NCBI GenBank assembly: GCA_030432315.1
Contig: JAUIHM010000023.1
Coordinates: forward strand, 1-40,030
DNA from: Alphaproteobacteria bacterium
Lineage (GTDB): Bacteria > Pseudomonadota > Alphaproteobacteria > Rhodobacterales > Rhodobacteraceae
DNA length: 40,030 nucleotides
Reading direction: 5' to 3'
Shown here: positions 8,086 to 17,087 of the stretch, one piece after another
Position numbering within the stretch: the first letter of the stretch is position 1
How the letters are laid out: every line of letters begins with the position of its first letter
Made by a program: the position numbers and the translations under genes
Notes under the pieces: generated by a model
The model's input: only the letters and a program-made list of their open reading frames with translations
Told to the model about the DNA's origin: nothing
Database searches by the model: none

Positions 8086-8883
8086 CTATTGGCTGGCGAG
8101 TGTGGCGAGGTAGCGCCGCAGCACCCGTTCGAGCTTGGCCGCACCAACCGGGGCCATCTGCTTGGTGTGCTCATGGCTGATCGCCTCGTCGCTCATGCCG
8201 GCGGCCATGTTGGTGATGGTGGAAATGGCGGCGGTGCGCAGTCCGAGGAACCGCGCGAGAATCACCTCCGGCACCGTCGACATGCCGACTGCATCGGCGC
8301 CAAGCCGGTGAATCGCCCGGATCTCCGCCGGGGTCTCGAAACTTGGACCGGAATACCAGGCGTAGACCCCTTCCTTCAGCACCACACCTTCTGCCCGTGC
8401 CGCTTCGGTCAGCGCCGCGCGCAAAGCCGGGTCGTAGGCGTCGGTCATGTTGACAAACCGCGCATCGGTCTGCTCGCCGATCAGGGGATTTTTCCCCGAG
8501 AAGTTGATGTGGTCGCTGAGCAGCATCAGATCACCTGGGGGAATGTCCGGCCGAAAAGACCCGGCGGCATTGGTCAGCAGCAGGATTTCCGCCCCCAGAT
8601 CGCGCATCAGATCCAGCGGTGGCCGCATGACGCCGGAATCTCCGCTTTCGTAATAATGCGCCCGTCCGCCAAGGATTGCCACGCGCGCGCCGCTGAGCGT
8701 GCCGATCACCAGCTTTGGGTTGTGCCCGGACACGCCGGCATGGGGAAACCCCTCCAACCCATCGTAGGGAATCGAGACACCGTCGACGGTCTCCGCCAGA
8801 TGCCCGAGCCCTGACCCCAGCACCAGCGCCGCCTGAACCGGTTCGGTCCCGGCAAGATCCTGGACCTTCTTCAGCAGGCTCAT
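8086..8883 (-). CDS. punA: Purine nucleoside phosphorylase (class I, trimeric type)
   Basis: This 265-aa enzyme splits purine nucleosides with phosphate to give the free base and (deoxy)ribose-1-phosphate. Visible family motifs are GSGLG (23-27, phosphate loop), GRAHYYE (73-79, with H76), GPSFETPAE (179-187, E183 equivalent to the purine-contacting Glu) and STITNMAAG, in which N225 matches the Asn that favours 6-oxopurines. It is the last gene of a run of five, starting one base after the stop of an ABC permease gene. That context, a BMP-type nucleoside importer, supports salvage of imported inosine and guanosine. Methylthioadenosine phosphorylase is a related alternative but has different purine-site residues. 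Confidence 0.93.
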   Translation of the reverse strand: MSLLKKVQDLAGTEPVQAALVLGSGLGHLAETVDGVSIPYDGLEGFPHAGVSGHNPKLVIGTLSGARVAILGGRAHYYESGDSGVMRPPLDLMRDLGAEILLLTNAAGSFRPDIPPGDLMLLSDHINFSGKNPLIGEQTDARFVNMTDAYDPALRAALTEAARAEGVVLKEGVYAWYSGPSFETPAEIRAIHRLGADAVGMSTVPEVILARFLGLRTAAISTITNMAAGMSDEAISHEHTKQMAPVGAAKLERVLRRYLATLASQ

Positions 8884-8884
8884 C

Positions 8885-9853
8885 TCAGCGTTCCTTCACA
8901 TAGGGGCGACCGCCCGCCCTCGGCGGGATCGCCTTGCCGCCAAATCCGGCGAGAATGACCACGGTCAGGATGTAGGGCAGGGCCTGCATGAACTGCACCG
9001 GAACCTGTAGACTGCCGATCGAAATCCCCTGATACCGGATGCCAACCGCCTCAAGAAAACCGAACAGCAGACACGCCCAGAGCGCCGGCCAGGGGCGCCA
9101 TTTGGCGAATATCAGCGCTGCCAAAGCGATAAACCCTTTGCCCGCCGTCATCTCACGCACGAACCCGGCCGACATGCCGGTCGAAAGATAGGCGCCCGCG
9201 ACGCCGCACAGCAGCCCACAGATCAGGACGGCGGCATAGCGCTGCCGCACCACAGAAACCCCGGCGGTATCCACCGCGCCCGGATTTTCCCCAACGGCAC
9301 GCAGCCGCAGACCGAAGCGGGTCCGGAACAGCACCCACCATGTTGCGGGTACCGTGAGCAGGGCGAGGTAAACCAGTATGTTGTGACCGGAAATCAGGTT
9401 CTGATAAACCGGCCCGATCACCGGGATCTGACCGATGGTTTCCGTAAGCGGCCACTGAACCCCGAGAAACCTGCCGCTTCCGCTCAGTTGCGGCGTCTGT
9501 CCGCCCTGGTGAAACCAGTTCTGCCCGATCAGTGCCGTCAGCCCCGAGGCGAGAAAGTTGATCGCCACGCCGGAAATCAGCTGGTTGCCCTTCAGGGTGA
9601 TCGACGCCAGCCCGTGCAGCAGCGCCAGAACCATCGATGCCGCTATCCCGGCCAGAAGACCGATCCAGGCCGATCCGCTGACCGCCGCGAACGCGCCGGC
9701 GGTAAAGGCGGCAGCGAGCATCTTACCTTCCAGCCCGATGTCGAAAATCCCTGCCCGTTCGGAGAACAGCCCGGCCAGGCAGGCCAGCAGCAGCGGTGTC
9801 GCCAGTCGGAGGCTCGATCCCATCAGCTGAATGGCAATGTCGAGATCCATCAC
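8885..9853 (-). CDS. Nucleoside-type ABC transporter permease 2
   Basis: This 322-aa inner-membrane protein has many hydrophobic segments and the motifs FDIGLEGKMLAAAF and GLRLRAVGENPGAVDTAGVSV, typical of the second permease of BMP/NupC-type transporters in the branched-chain/ribose permease superfamily. It overlaps the upstream permease by 4 bp (ATGA) and is followed one base later by the phosphorylase gene. It should pair with the other permease and the double ATPase to import nucleosides. Confidence 0.9.
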   Translation of the reverse strand: MMDLDIAIQLMGSSLRLATPLLLACLAGLFSERAGIFDIGLEGKMLAAAFTAGAFAAVSGSAWIGLLAGIAASMVLALLHGLASITLKGNQLISGVAINFLASGLTALIGQNWFHQGGQTPQLSGSGRFLGVQWPLTETIGQIPVIGPVYQNLISGHNILVYLALLTVPATWWVLFRTRFGLRLRAVGENPGAVDTAGVSVVRQRYAAVLICGLLCGVAGAYLSTGMSAGFVREMTAGKGFIALAALIFAKWRPWPALWACLLFGFLEAVGIRYQGISIGSLQVPVQFMQALPYILTVVILAGFGGKAIPPRAGGRPYVKER

Positions 9854-10947
9854 GCCGCCTCCACCCTGCGCCGGGCAAACAGCCGCGCCATCGGCGCCCG
9901 GACCAGGTTTTCCAGCGCTCCTGTGAACAGGATCACCAGCGCCTGAATCACCACGATCATCTCTCGGCTGATGTTCGGCATTTCAAACGCCAGTTCCGCG
10001 CCACCCTGGTAGAGGATACCGAACAGTACTGAGGCCAGCAGCACCCCTACCGGATGCGAGCGCCCCATCAGCGACACCGCGATGCCGACAAAACCCGCGC
10101 CGCCCACGTAATCGAGCACCAGCCGGTGCTGAAACCCCATCACCACGTTGAGCGCCATCATTCCCGCCATCGCTCCCGAAAGCAGCATGGCGATGATGGT
10201 GATGCGCACCGGATCGATGCCGCCGTAGACCGCCGCCGGTTCGGAAAAACCGAACGCCCGCATCTCGTAACCGAGCCGCGTGCGCCAGATCAGCATCCAG
10301 GTCAGGAACGCGGCGGCCAGCGCCAGGATCGAGGCGAAATTCATCGGCGTTTTCGACACCGTGATGCCGACGACTGCCAGCATCTCATGAACGAACGGCA
10401 GGAAGGTGCCTTCAGCGAAGTTGCGAGTCTCCGGCGCCATCGACCCCGGCACCTTGAGCACGTTTACCAGCAGGTAGACCACCAGCGCCGAACCGATGAA
10501 ATTGAACATGATGGTGGTGATGACCACATGGCTGCCGCGCTTTGCCTGCAGATAGCCGGGAATGAACGCCCAAGCCCCGCCGAACAGACAGGCGCCGAGG
10601 ATCGCAAAGGGCAGGGCGATCAGCCAGTGCGGCCAGTTGAAGGCCAGACAGACCAGCGTCGCGCCGATCCCCCCCAATGCGGCCTGACCCTCGCCGCCGA
10701 TGTTGAACAGCCCGGCATGGAAGGCGATCGCCACCGAAAGGCCGGTAAACACGAAGGTGGTCGCGTAATAGAGGGTGAACCCGATGCCATAACTTGACCC
10801 GAGCGAACCGGAAATGAGGATCCGCACCGCCTGTATCGGGTCCTCGCCGATGAAGACCACGACCAGCCCCGCCACGAGAAAAGCGAGAACAAGATTGATT
10901 ACCGGGATCAGTCCAAGATCAACCCAGCGCGGAAGCTGCGAACTCAT
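9850..10947 (-). CDS. Nucleoside-type ABC transporter permease 1
   Basis: This 365-aa membrane protein shows FNIGGEGQAALGGIGATL, GGAWAFIPGYLQAKRGSHVVITTIMFN and LGYEMRAFGFSEPAAVYGGI, typical of the NupB/YufP-like permease of BMP-type ABC systems. It overlaps the ATPase gene by 4 bp and the second permease gene by 4 bp, so the block is a tight operon. The FNIGGEG motif is shared with the partner (FDIGLEG) and probably marks the coupling region. Confidence 0.9.
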   Translation of the reverse strand: MSSQLPRWVDLGLIPVINLVLAFLVAGLVVVFIGEDPIQAVRILISGSLGSSYGIGFTLYYATTFVFTGLSVAIAFHAGLFNIGGEGQAALGGIGATLVCLAFNWPHWLIALPFAILGACLFGGAWAFIPGYLQAKRGSHVVITTIMFNFIGSALVVYLLVNVLKVPGSMAPETRNFAEGTFLPFVHEMLAVVGITVSKTPMNFASILALAAAFLTWMLIWRTRLGYEMRAFGFSEPAAVYGGIDPVRITIIAMLLSGAMAGMMALNVVMGFQHRLVLDYVGGAGFVGIAVSLMGRSHPVGVLLASVLFGILYQGGAELAFEMPNISREMIVVIQALVILFTGALENLVRAPMARLFARRRVEAA

Positions 10948-12536
10948 GCCGCCTGTCCCTTTGCCGGATCAATTCCCGCCATCAGCAGACCGAGTTCCCG
11001 CTCGTCGGTTTTCCCGGCCATGCGCTCTCCGGATATCCGCCCGTCGAACATGACGATGATCCGGTCACTCAGCGCCTGAATCTCGTCCAGCTCCACCGAC
11101 ACCAGAATGATCGCCTTGTTGCGGTCGCGCAGCGCGACGATCTGCTGGTGAATGAATTCAATCGCACCGATATCCACCCCGCGGGTCGGCTGACCGACCA
11201 GAAGGACCTCCGGATCGCGTTCGATCTCCCGGGCCAGCACGATCTTCTGCTGGTTTCCGCCGGAGAAGTTTGCGGTTTTCAGATCGCAGCTTGGCGGCCG
11301 GATGTCGAATTTTTCGATGCTCTCCCGGGCATGCTGCCGCACGGCCACCCGATTGAGCGTATCGAAGGGTCCGTCGAACCGGTCCTCCCGGTGATAGCCG
11401 AAGCAGGAGTTTTCCCACTCGGCGAACGGCATCACCAGACCGCGCCGGTGCCGGTCCTCCGGCACGTGCGCCATGCGGCTCTGACGCCGCTCGTCGGCGT
11501 TGGTGATGCTGCTCAGGTCCAGCGGTGCACCGTGCAGGGACACCGTGCCACCGGTGGCCGGTCTGATTCCCGCGAGGATCTCAAGCAGTTCCGACTGCCC
11601 GTTGCCGGCGACACCGGCAATTCCAAGAATTTCCCCTGCCCGCACCGACAGGCTGATGCCGCGCAACCGCTCAACGCCGCTCGCGTCGGTCAGGCTGAGG
11701 TCGCGCACGTCCATTACCACGTCGCCAGGCTTCGCTTCGGTTTTCTCCACCCGCAGCAGCACCCGTCGTCCGACCATAAGTTCGGCCAGTTCCGCCGGCG
11801 AGGTTTCCGCCGTTACCAGGGTCCGGACCATCTGCCCGCGCCGCATCACGCTCACCTCATCCGTGACCGCCATAATTTCGCGCAGCTTGTGGGTGATCAG
11901 GATGATCGTCTTTCCTTCGGCGCGCAGGTTTTCAAGGATCCGAAACAGGTGATCCGCCTCCGCCGGCGTCAGCACACCGGTGGGCTCGTCGAGGATCAGA
12001 ATGTCACACTCACGGTAAAGCGCCTTGAGGATCTCAACCCGCTGCTGGAACCCGACGGACAGGTCGCCGACGATCGCATCGGGATCGACCTGGAGTTCAT
12101 ATTCCTCGGCCAGCCGTGTCAGTTCACGCCGCGCCTTGGCCAGAGACGGCCGCAGCAGCGCCCCGTCCTCGGCCCCGAGAATCACGTTTTCCAGCACGGT
12201 AAACGGCTCCACCAGCATGAAGTGCTGATGCACCATGCCAATTCCGGCGCGGATCGCCGCGAGACTGTCGGGGATGTCGGTGACTTTGCCGTTGATGCGG
12301 ATCTCACCGGAATCCGCCGTGTAGAACCCGTAAAGAATCGACATCAGCGTCGACTTGCCGGCCCCGTTCTCACCGACGATGCCGTGGATCGTGCCGCGGC
12401 GTACCGGCAGGTCTATGTCCCGGTTGGCCTGAACCGGGCCAAAGCTCTTGGAGATTCCCACCAGTTCAATGGCAAGGGCGGCGTCGCCGTGCCGCCCTGT
12501 AGCCGTATCTGCGCCGGTCGCACCCATCTGCGTCAA
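10944..12536 (-). CDS. Nucleoside-type ABC transporter ATPase with two nucleotide-binding domains
   Basis: This 530-aa cytoplasmic ATPase has two ABC domains. The first has GENGAGKST (55-63), signature LSVGFQQRVEILKAL and LILDEPTGVLTP. The second has a degenerate Walker A (GVAGNGQSE) and the signature FSGGNQQKIVLARE, the usual pattern for the sugar/nucleoside class. The start is unusual: a TTG lies immediately after the stop of the binding-protein gene (TGA then TTG) with no clear ribosome-binding site, so translation probably depends on coupling. An ATG nine bases further in is an alternative. It energises uptake through the two downstream permeases. Confidence 0.92.
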   Translation of the reverse strand: MTQMGATGADTATGRHGDAALAIELVGISKSFGPVQANRDIDLPVRRGTIHGIVGENGAGKSTLMSILYGFYTADSGEIRINGKVTDIPDSLAAIRAGIGMVHQHFMLVEPFTVLENVILGAEDGALLRPSLAKARRELTRLAEEYELQVDPDAIVGDLSVGFQQRVEILKALYRECDILILDEPTGVLTPAEADHLFRILENLRAEGKTIILITHKLREIMAVTDEVSVMRRGQMVRTLVTAETSPAELAELMVGRRVLLRVEKTEAKPGDVVMDVRDLSLTDASGVERLRGISLSVRAGEILGIAGVAGNGQSELLEILAGIRPATGGTVSLHGAPLDLSSITNADERRQSRMAHVPEDRHRRGLVMPFAEWENSCFGYHREDRFDGPFDTLNRVAVRQHARESIEKFDIRPPSCDLKTANFSGGNQQKIVLAREIERDPEVLLVGQPTRGVDIGAIEFIHQQIVALRDRNKAIILVSVELDEIQALSDRIIVMFDGRISGERMAGKTDERELGLLMAGIDPAKGQAA

Positions 12537-13538
12537 TCAGGAGGCAGGGCAGCTGTCGTCGGACGTGTAGTCGTGCACAACGATATCCCCGGAAATGATC
12601 CCGGCCTTGGCGTCTTCGACCGCGGCCATCATTTCGTCGGTGATCAGGTCGGCATTGTTTTCGTCAAGCGCGTACCCGACACCGTCCTCGGCCACGCCCA
12701 TGACCTCGAGCCCGCTGGACCAGTTGCCGGTCTGCACGTCCATCATCGCGTCATAGACGGCATTGTCGACGCGTTTGAGCATCGAGGTCAGAACCTGGCC
12801 GGGATGGATGTAGTTCTGGTTCGAATCGACGCCAATCCCGAGCGCACCGGCATCCGCCGCTGCCTGCAGCACGCCGATCCCGGTACCGCCGGCCGCATGA
12901 TAGATCACGTCCGCGCCGCGCTCGATCTGGCTCTTGGCCAACTCGCCGCCGCGTACAGGATCATTCCATGCCGCACCGGTCGAACCGGTCATGTTTTCGA
13001 ACACTTCCGCATCCGGGTTGGTCGCCATCACCCCCTGCACGTAACCGCAGGCAAACTTGCGGATCAGCGGGATGTCCATGCCGCCGACGAAGCCGACCTT
13101 GCCGGTCTGCGATGCCATCGCCGCAAGCACACCGACGAGATACGATCCCTCATGCTCGTTGAACACCACCGAACGCACGTTCGGCAGGTCGACGAAGCCG
13201 TCGATAATGGCGAAATCGGTATCCGGGAATTCGGCCGCAACGGTAGTCATTGCCGATTCATTGGAAAATCCTGCGACGACAACCGGATTGAAGCCGTCCT
13301 GGGCAAACTTGCGCAGCGCCTGTTCGCGCTGGGCGTCGGACTGCAACTCGAATTCGCGGAAGGCGATCCCGGTTTCGGCGGTGAAGCGCTCCGCACCCTC
13401 GAAAGACGCCTGGTTGAACGACCGGTCGAACTTGCCGCCGAGGTCAAAGATCACTGCGGGGTTCGCATCTTCCGCGTGCACGGCGGATGCCGCAAGGACC
13501 AGCGTAGCAACCGACGCCAGTGTTTTCGCAAACTTCAT
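12537..13538 (-). CDS. BMP-family periplasmic nucleoside-binding protein
   Basis: This 333-aa protein starts with a cleavable signal peptide (AVHA before EDANP; no lipobox Cys) and belongs to the BMP/Med family: NPAVIFDLGGKFDRSFNQASFEGAERF, SYLVGVLAAMAS, GFVGGMDIPLIRKFACGYVQG and IGVDSNQN are diagnostic. Homologues bind purine nucleosides. It is the first gene of the importer operon, preceded by AGGAGG and by a promoter with a palindrome over its -10 box. C-terminal Cys residues are present (SCPAS). The ligand is inferred from family and from the phosphorylase gene in the same run; riboflavin or thiamine-like ligands are less likely. Confidence 0.92.
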   Translation of the reverse strand: MKFAKTLASVATLVLAASAVHAEDANPAVIFDLGGKFDRSFNQASFEGAERFTAETGIAFREFELQSDAQREQALRKFAQDGFNPVVVAGFSNESAMTTVAAEFPDTDFAIIDGFVDLPNVRSVVFNEHEGSYLVGVLAAMASQTGKVGFVGGMDIPLIRKFACGYVQGVMATNPDAEVFENMTGSTGAAWNDPVRGGELAKSQIERGADVIYHAAGGTGIGVLQAAADAGALGIGVDSNQNYIHPGQVLTSMLKRVDNAVYDAMMDVQTGNWSSGLEVMGVAEDGVGYALDENNADLITDEMMAAVEDAKAGIISGDIVVHDYTSDDSCPAS

Positions 13539-13616
13539 GAGTTCCTCCTCGGAGCTGCCTTCATGCCGGAACCGCCAGGCGCCATGGAAGGGGCCGTGAC
13601 CGGTACCGGCGAATGA

Positions 13617-13656
13617 TACTGAAATCAGTAAAGGCGTATCGTCCCGAGGGGGTCAA
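13617..13656 (-). promoter_or_regulatory. Promoter and palindromic operator of the nucleoside transporter operon
   Basis: On the minus strand TTGACC (13656-13651) is followed after 18 bp by TTTACT (13632-13627), a plausible sigma-70 pair. A palindrome with perfect TACTGA/TCAGTA arms (13617-13630, 2-bp centre) overlaps the -10 box, as expected for a repressor site. It lies about 80-120 bp before the binding-protein ATG. The repressor is not encoded nearby. The remainder of 13539-13669 shows nothing else. Confidence 0.45.
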
Positions 13657-13669
13657 ATGTTTTTTTGAG

Positions 13670-14104
13670 TCAGACCTTTGGTGTGGTCGCACCAGGGTTG
13701 CGCGCCATGACCAGAGCATCCGTGCGGCCGCCGTCTGCCTGCGCGTAATAACCGGTTCTGCGTCCTGCTTCGCGGTAACCGTGACTCCGGTAGAGCGCCA
13801 GCGCCGCATGGTTGCGCACCGAAACTTCCAGATACAGCGTCTTCGCTTCCCGTGCCTGCGCCTCTGCCTCATGAAGCGTCAGCAGCCGTCTTCCAAGCCC
13901 GCGACGGCGAAACTCCGGGCTCACCGCCAGAGTCAGCAGTTCGGCTTCGTCGAGGGTGCAGCGTCCGACTGCAAGCCCGCCCTCGACACTCACCAGCCAG
14001 GTGCCGGCCCCTTCGAGAATGCTGCGGAACTCGGCGCCGGTCCAGGGCCGCGGCGCCCCGTCGAAGGACCGCGCGTGGAGCGCGGCCATCTGCTCAAAGG
14101 TCAT
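13670..14104 (-). CDS. rimI: GNAT N-acetyltransferase, RimI-like
   Basis: This 144-aa protein has the GNAT fold signature VSPEFRRRGLGRRLLTLHEAEA (acetyl-CoA loop R-R-x-G-L-G) and YLEVSVRNHAALALYRSHGYREAGRR, typical of RimI, the acetyltransferase of ribosomal protein S18 and other N-termini. I chose the ATG at 14104 (MTFEQMAALHARSFDGAPRPW), which overlaps the end of tsaB by 11 bp; a longer open frame upstream is out-of-family sequence shared with tsaB. tsaB-rimI adjacency is common in proteobacteria and supports the call. Confidence 0.9.
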   Translation of the reverse strand: MTFEQMAALHARSFDGAPRPWTGAEFRSILEGAGTWLVSVEGGLAVGRCTLDEAELLTLAVSPEFRRRGLGRRLLTLHEAEAQAREAKTLYLEVSVRNHAALALYRSHGYREAGRRTGYYAQADGGRTDALVMARNPGATTPKV

Positions 14105-14756
14105 CGAGGATGACCGGCCGGGGTTCCGATGACGGTGCCGCATCCGCCGGGCGCAGATAGAGCGGAACGGGGGCCCGATGCGGCCCCGCGAGCCGTTCCA
14201 ACGCCACGCGCGCCACCGCGACCGGATCGGCCTCCGCCGCCGGGTCGAACCGGCCATGGCCGAGGGTCCGGGCGACCGCCTCCGCGTCGTAGCCCAGACA
14301 CGCCATGCCTTCCTCCAGGTCCGCAGGCTCCGGCAGTCCCGCCCGCGGGGCACCCGTGGCTGCGCCGTCCCGCAGGATCTGGCTGAACACCCCGCCGCGC
14401 GGATTTCGCGCCAGCGCCAGAACCGGCCCCGGAACGCCGTGGGCCAGCGCCTCGAACAGGGTCACGCCGATCGCCGGAACGTTGAGCGAAAACGAGAGCC
14501 CGCGCGCCGCGGCGACCGAAAGCCGAAGGCCGGTAAAATTGCCAGGTCCGGTACAGACTGCGAGCGCGGTGAGCGAGGACCAGCCCAGCCCGCCGTCCGC
14601 CAGCATTTCCTCCAGCATCGGCACCAGCCGCTCCGCCTGACCGCGTGCCATCGGCTCGATCCGGGTCACCGGCGCATCGCCCGTTCCAAGCAAAGCGGCC
14701 GCGCACTGCGCGGCCGATGTATCGAAAGCGAGCAGACGCGGGCCGTCAGCCGCCAA
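14094..14756 (-). CDS. tsaB: tRNA threonylcarbamoyladenosine biosynthesis protein TsaB
   Basis: This 220-aa protein starts with the ASKHA-fold motif LLAFDTSAAQCAAALL and contains CTGPGNFTGLRLSVAAARGL, both typical of TsaB. TsaB pairs with TsaD and TsaE to transfer threonylcarbamoyl to A37 of ANN-decoding tRNAs. The only reasonable start is a TTG that overlaps the end of the NifU gene by 11 bp. It also overlaps rimI by 11 bp, so NifU-tsaB-rimI look co-translated. Confidence 0.93.
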   Translation of the reverse strand: MAADGPRLLAFDTSAAQCAAALLGTGDAPVTRIEPMARGQAERLVPMLEEMLADGGLGWSSLTALAVCTGPGNFTGLRLSVAAARGLSFSLNVPAIGVTLFEALAHGVPGPVLALARNPRGGVFSQILRDGAATGAPRAGLPEPADLEEGMACLGYDAEAVARTLGHGRFDPAAEADPVAVARVALERLAGPHRAPVPLYLRPADAAPSSEPRPVILDDL

Positions 14757-15306
14757 CCGGCCGTACCTCCGTCACCTCTGGGATGTAGTGCCGCAGCAGG
14801 TTTTCGATGCCCATTTTCAGCGTCATCGTCGAGGACGGGCAACCGGCGCAGGCCCCCTGCATGTGCAGATAGACCACGCCGCGGTCGAACCCGTGGAACG
14901 TGATGTCCCCGCCGTCCTGGGCCACCGCCGGACGTACCCGGGTGTCGAGCAGATCCTTGATCTGCACCACGATTTCGGCATCCGGCCCGTCATGCGCCGC
15001 ATGGGTAACCGATCCGACTTCCCCCTCGATCGCAGGCTGGCCCGACTGGAAATGCTCCATTACCGCGCCGAGTATCGCAGGCTTGATGTGGGACCAGTCC
15101 ACGGCCTCGGACTTGGTGACGGTAACGAAATCCGGTCCGAGAAACACACCGGTGACGTCGCCAACCGCATAGATCCGCCTTGCCAGCGGCGAGGTTTCCG
15201 CCGAATCCGCGGTCGGAAAATCCGCCGAGCCGGCCGCGAGAACCGTCTGACCGGGCAGAAACTTCAGCGTTGCCGGGTTTGGCGTTGATTCAGTCTGGAT
15301 AAACAT
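14746..15306 (-). CDS. NifU/NfuA-type iron-sulfur scaffold protein
   Basis: This 186-aa protein has an N-terminal Nfu domain (MFIQTESTPNPATLKFLPGQ) and a C-terminal NifU-like domain with the cluster-binding CAGC motif in MQGACAGCPSSTMTLKMGIE. It carries and delivers Fe-S clusters in the cytoplasm. The canonical start MFIQTE corresponds to the ATG at 15306, with GGAGG 7 bp upstream; an in-frame TTG at 15312 is less likely. It heads the NifU-tsaB-rimI run. Confidence 0.93.
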   Translation of the reverse strand: MFIQTESTPNPATLKFLPGQTVLAAGSADFPTADSAETSPLARRIYAVGDVTGVFLGPDFVTVTKSEAVDWSHIKPAILGAVMEHFQSGQPAIEGEVGSVTHAAHDGPDAEIVVQIKDLLDTRVRPAVAQDGGDITFHGFDRGVVYLHMQGACAGCPSSTMTLKMGIENLLRHYIPEVTEVRPVGG

Positions 15307-15404
15307 CCGCAATCCTCCGGTAATTGTCCTGCTAGGTGCGCCCGGACGGGACGCAAGTCAAGAGCAATCTGGAACCGTTCTAATCTGTGATCGCCGCAGT
15401 CCCG

Positions 15405-15863
15405 TCAGGTAACGGCGATAATTTCCTCTTTTGTCATCGATCCCGGCACAATCGTGATCGGAACATGCAGTTCCGCCATGTGCCTGCCGGTCAGCGCCGT
15501 GACGATCGGCCCGGGCCCGCCCTTGCCGGTTCCCGCGCCCAGCACGATCACCCCGATGTCCGGGTTCTCCCGCACATGGGTCAGGACCGCATCCACCTTG
15601 TCGCCCTCGCGGATGGCAAGCGTCGGCGTGATGCCCTCCCGTTTGACCATACGGTCACGGAACACCTTGAAATGCGCCTCGACCTTCTCATGCGCTTCCG
15701 CCCGCATCACGTCGGCCACACCCATGAAATGCTGAAACTCTTCCGACGAGATGATCGCCAGCATCTCGACGCCGCCACCGGTCTTCGCCGCCCGGATCGC
15801 CGCGTAGCGCATCGCGTTGAGCATTTCCGGCATGTCATCGAGCACGATCAGAAACTTGCGCAA
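15405..15863 (-). CDS. Universal stress protein (UspA family)
   Basis: This 152-aa protein has the Usp fold pattern: MRKFLIVLDDMPEMLNAMRYAA at the N-terminus and VIVLGAGTGKGGPGPIVTALTG near the C-terminus, which matches the ATP-binding G-x2-G-x(n)-G type loop. The start is a TTG with GGGG about 8 bp upstream; no better ATG exists in frame. It lies between trpS and the NifU gene on the same strand, separated by gaps of about 125 and 98 bp. The exact role is unknown. Confidence 0.85.
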   Translation of the reverse strand: MRKFLIVLDDMPEMLNAMRYAAIRAAKTGGGVEMLAIISSEEFQHFMGVADVMRAEAHEKVEAHFKVFRDRMVKREGITPTLAIREGDKVDAVLTHVRENPDIGVIVLGAGTGKGGPGPIVTALTGRHMAELHVPITIVPGSMTKEEIIAVT

Positions 15864-15940
15864 AGCTGTACCCCGAATGTTTCCTCAGAAATCCGGGATA
15901 TTCCGCGATACGGGCGGTTGTGGCAACAATTAACAGAGCA

Positions 15941-15962
15941 GCCCGGTACCGCAACGCCGGGC
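15941..15962 (-). terminator. Terminator after trpS
   Basis: On the minus strand GCCCGG and CCGGGC (15957-15962 and 15941-15946) form a 6-bp stem with a 10-nt loop, followed by a T-rich stretch (CTGTTAATTGTT). It lies 27 bp after the trpS stop. Confidence 0.45.
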
Positions 15963-15988
15963 CCGTCCCGTCGCGGCCGCCGCAGGGA

Positions 15989-17011
15989 TCAGCGGCTGCG
16001 GATCAGCCCGACGATGTCGTACACCTGTGCAACAACCGGCTCGGCGATTTCCGCCGCCCGGTTTGCCCCGTCGCCGAGGATCCGGTCGATCTCCGCCGGG
16101 TCGGCCATCAGCGCCCGCATCCGCGCCGTGACCGGAGCCAGGTGCGCGGTCGCCAGATCGGCGAGCGCCGGCTTGAACTCGGAAAAGGCCCGGCCGCCAT
16201 ATTCTGACAGAACCGCCTCGGCGCTGACACCGGCGATTGCCGCATAGATGTTCACGAGATTGCGCGCCTCCGGGCGGCCCTCCAGCCCGGCCGGCTCGCT
16301 TGGCAGCGGTTCGGAATCGGTGCGCGCCTTGCGGAACTTCTGCGCAATCGTGTCCGCATCGTCGCGCAGGTTGATCCGGCTCATGTCCGACGGATCGGAC
16401 TTCGACATCTTTTTCGTTCCGTCCCTGAGCGACATCACCCGTGTTGCCGCACCCTTGATCACCGGCTCGGGCATCGGGAAGAACTCGACACCGAAATCGT
16501 GGTTGAACTTCGCGGCAATGTCCCGGGTCAGTTCCACATGCTGCTTCTGGTCCTCGCCCACCGGCACATGGGTCGCCCGGTAGGCCAGAATATCCGCCGC
16601 CATCAGCGCCGGATAGGCATAGAGCCCGATCGAGGCCTTTTCCCGATCCTTGCCCGCCTTGTCCTTGAACTGGGTCATCCGGTTCAGCCAGCCGAGCCGC
16701 GCCACACAGTTGAAGATCCACGCCAGCTCCGCGTGCTGCGGCACCTGGCTCTGGTTGAACAGGATCGAGCGCGTCGGGTCGACGCCGGCGGCGATATAGG
16801 CCGCAGTCACCTCGCGCGTCGCATTGCGCAGCGCTTCCGGATCCTGCCAGACCGTAATCGCGTGCAAATTCACGACGCAGTATACGGTCGGGATGCCCTC
16901 ATCCTGCATCTCAACCCACCGGCGCAATGCTCCCAGGTAGTTTCCCAGCGTCAGGTTGCCCGACGGCTGCATTCCCGAAAAAACACGCGGTTCAAAAGTT
17001 TCGTTGGACAT
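15989..17011 (-). CDS. trpS: Tryptophanyl-tRNA synthetase
   Basis: This 340-aa class I synthetase charges tRNA-Trp. It shows [18 protein letters not shown] (HIGH-equivalent TLGN at 21-24), the [30 protein letters not shown] region and KKMSKSD (KMSKS at 200-204). I chose the ATG at 17011 ([13 protein letters not shown]); the longer open frame upstream is unlike the family and would overlap the divergent rhomboid gene. Length is normal. Confidence 0.97.
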   Translation of the reverse strand: MSNETFEPRVFSGMQPSGNLTLGNYLGALRRWVEMQDEGIPTVYCVVNLHAITVWQDPEALRNATREVTAAYIAAGVDPTRSILFNQSQVPQHAELAWIFNCVARLGWLNRMTQFKDKAGKDREKASIGLYAYPALMAADILAYRATHVPVGEDQKQHVELTRDIAAKFNHDFGVEFFPMPEPVIKGAATRVMSLRDGTKKMSKSDPSDMSRINLRDDADTIAQKFRKARTDSEPLPSEPAGLEGRPEARNLVNIYAAIAGVSAEAVLSEYGGRAFSEFKPALADLATAHLAPVTARMRALMADPAEIDRILGDGANRAAEIAEPVVAQVYDIVGLIRSR

Positions 17012-17087
17012 GGCCTGAACTCGTTGATTGGGGTATTGAGCCGGGCGCTTATTGCGCCTGATCCGGGCGCAGTCAACAGGAGCATCC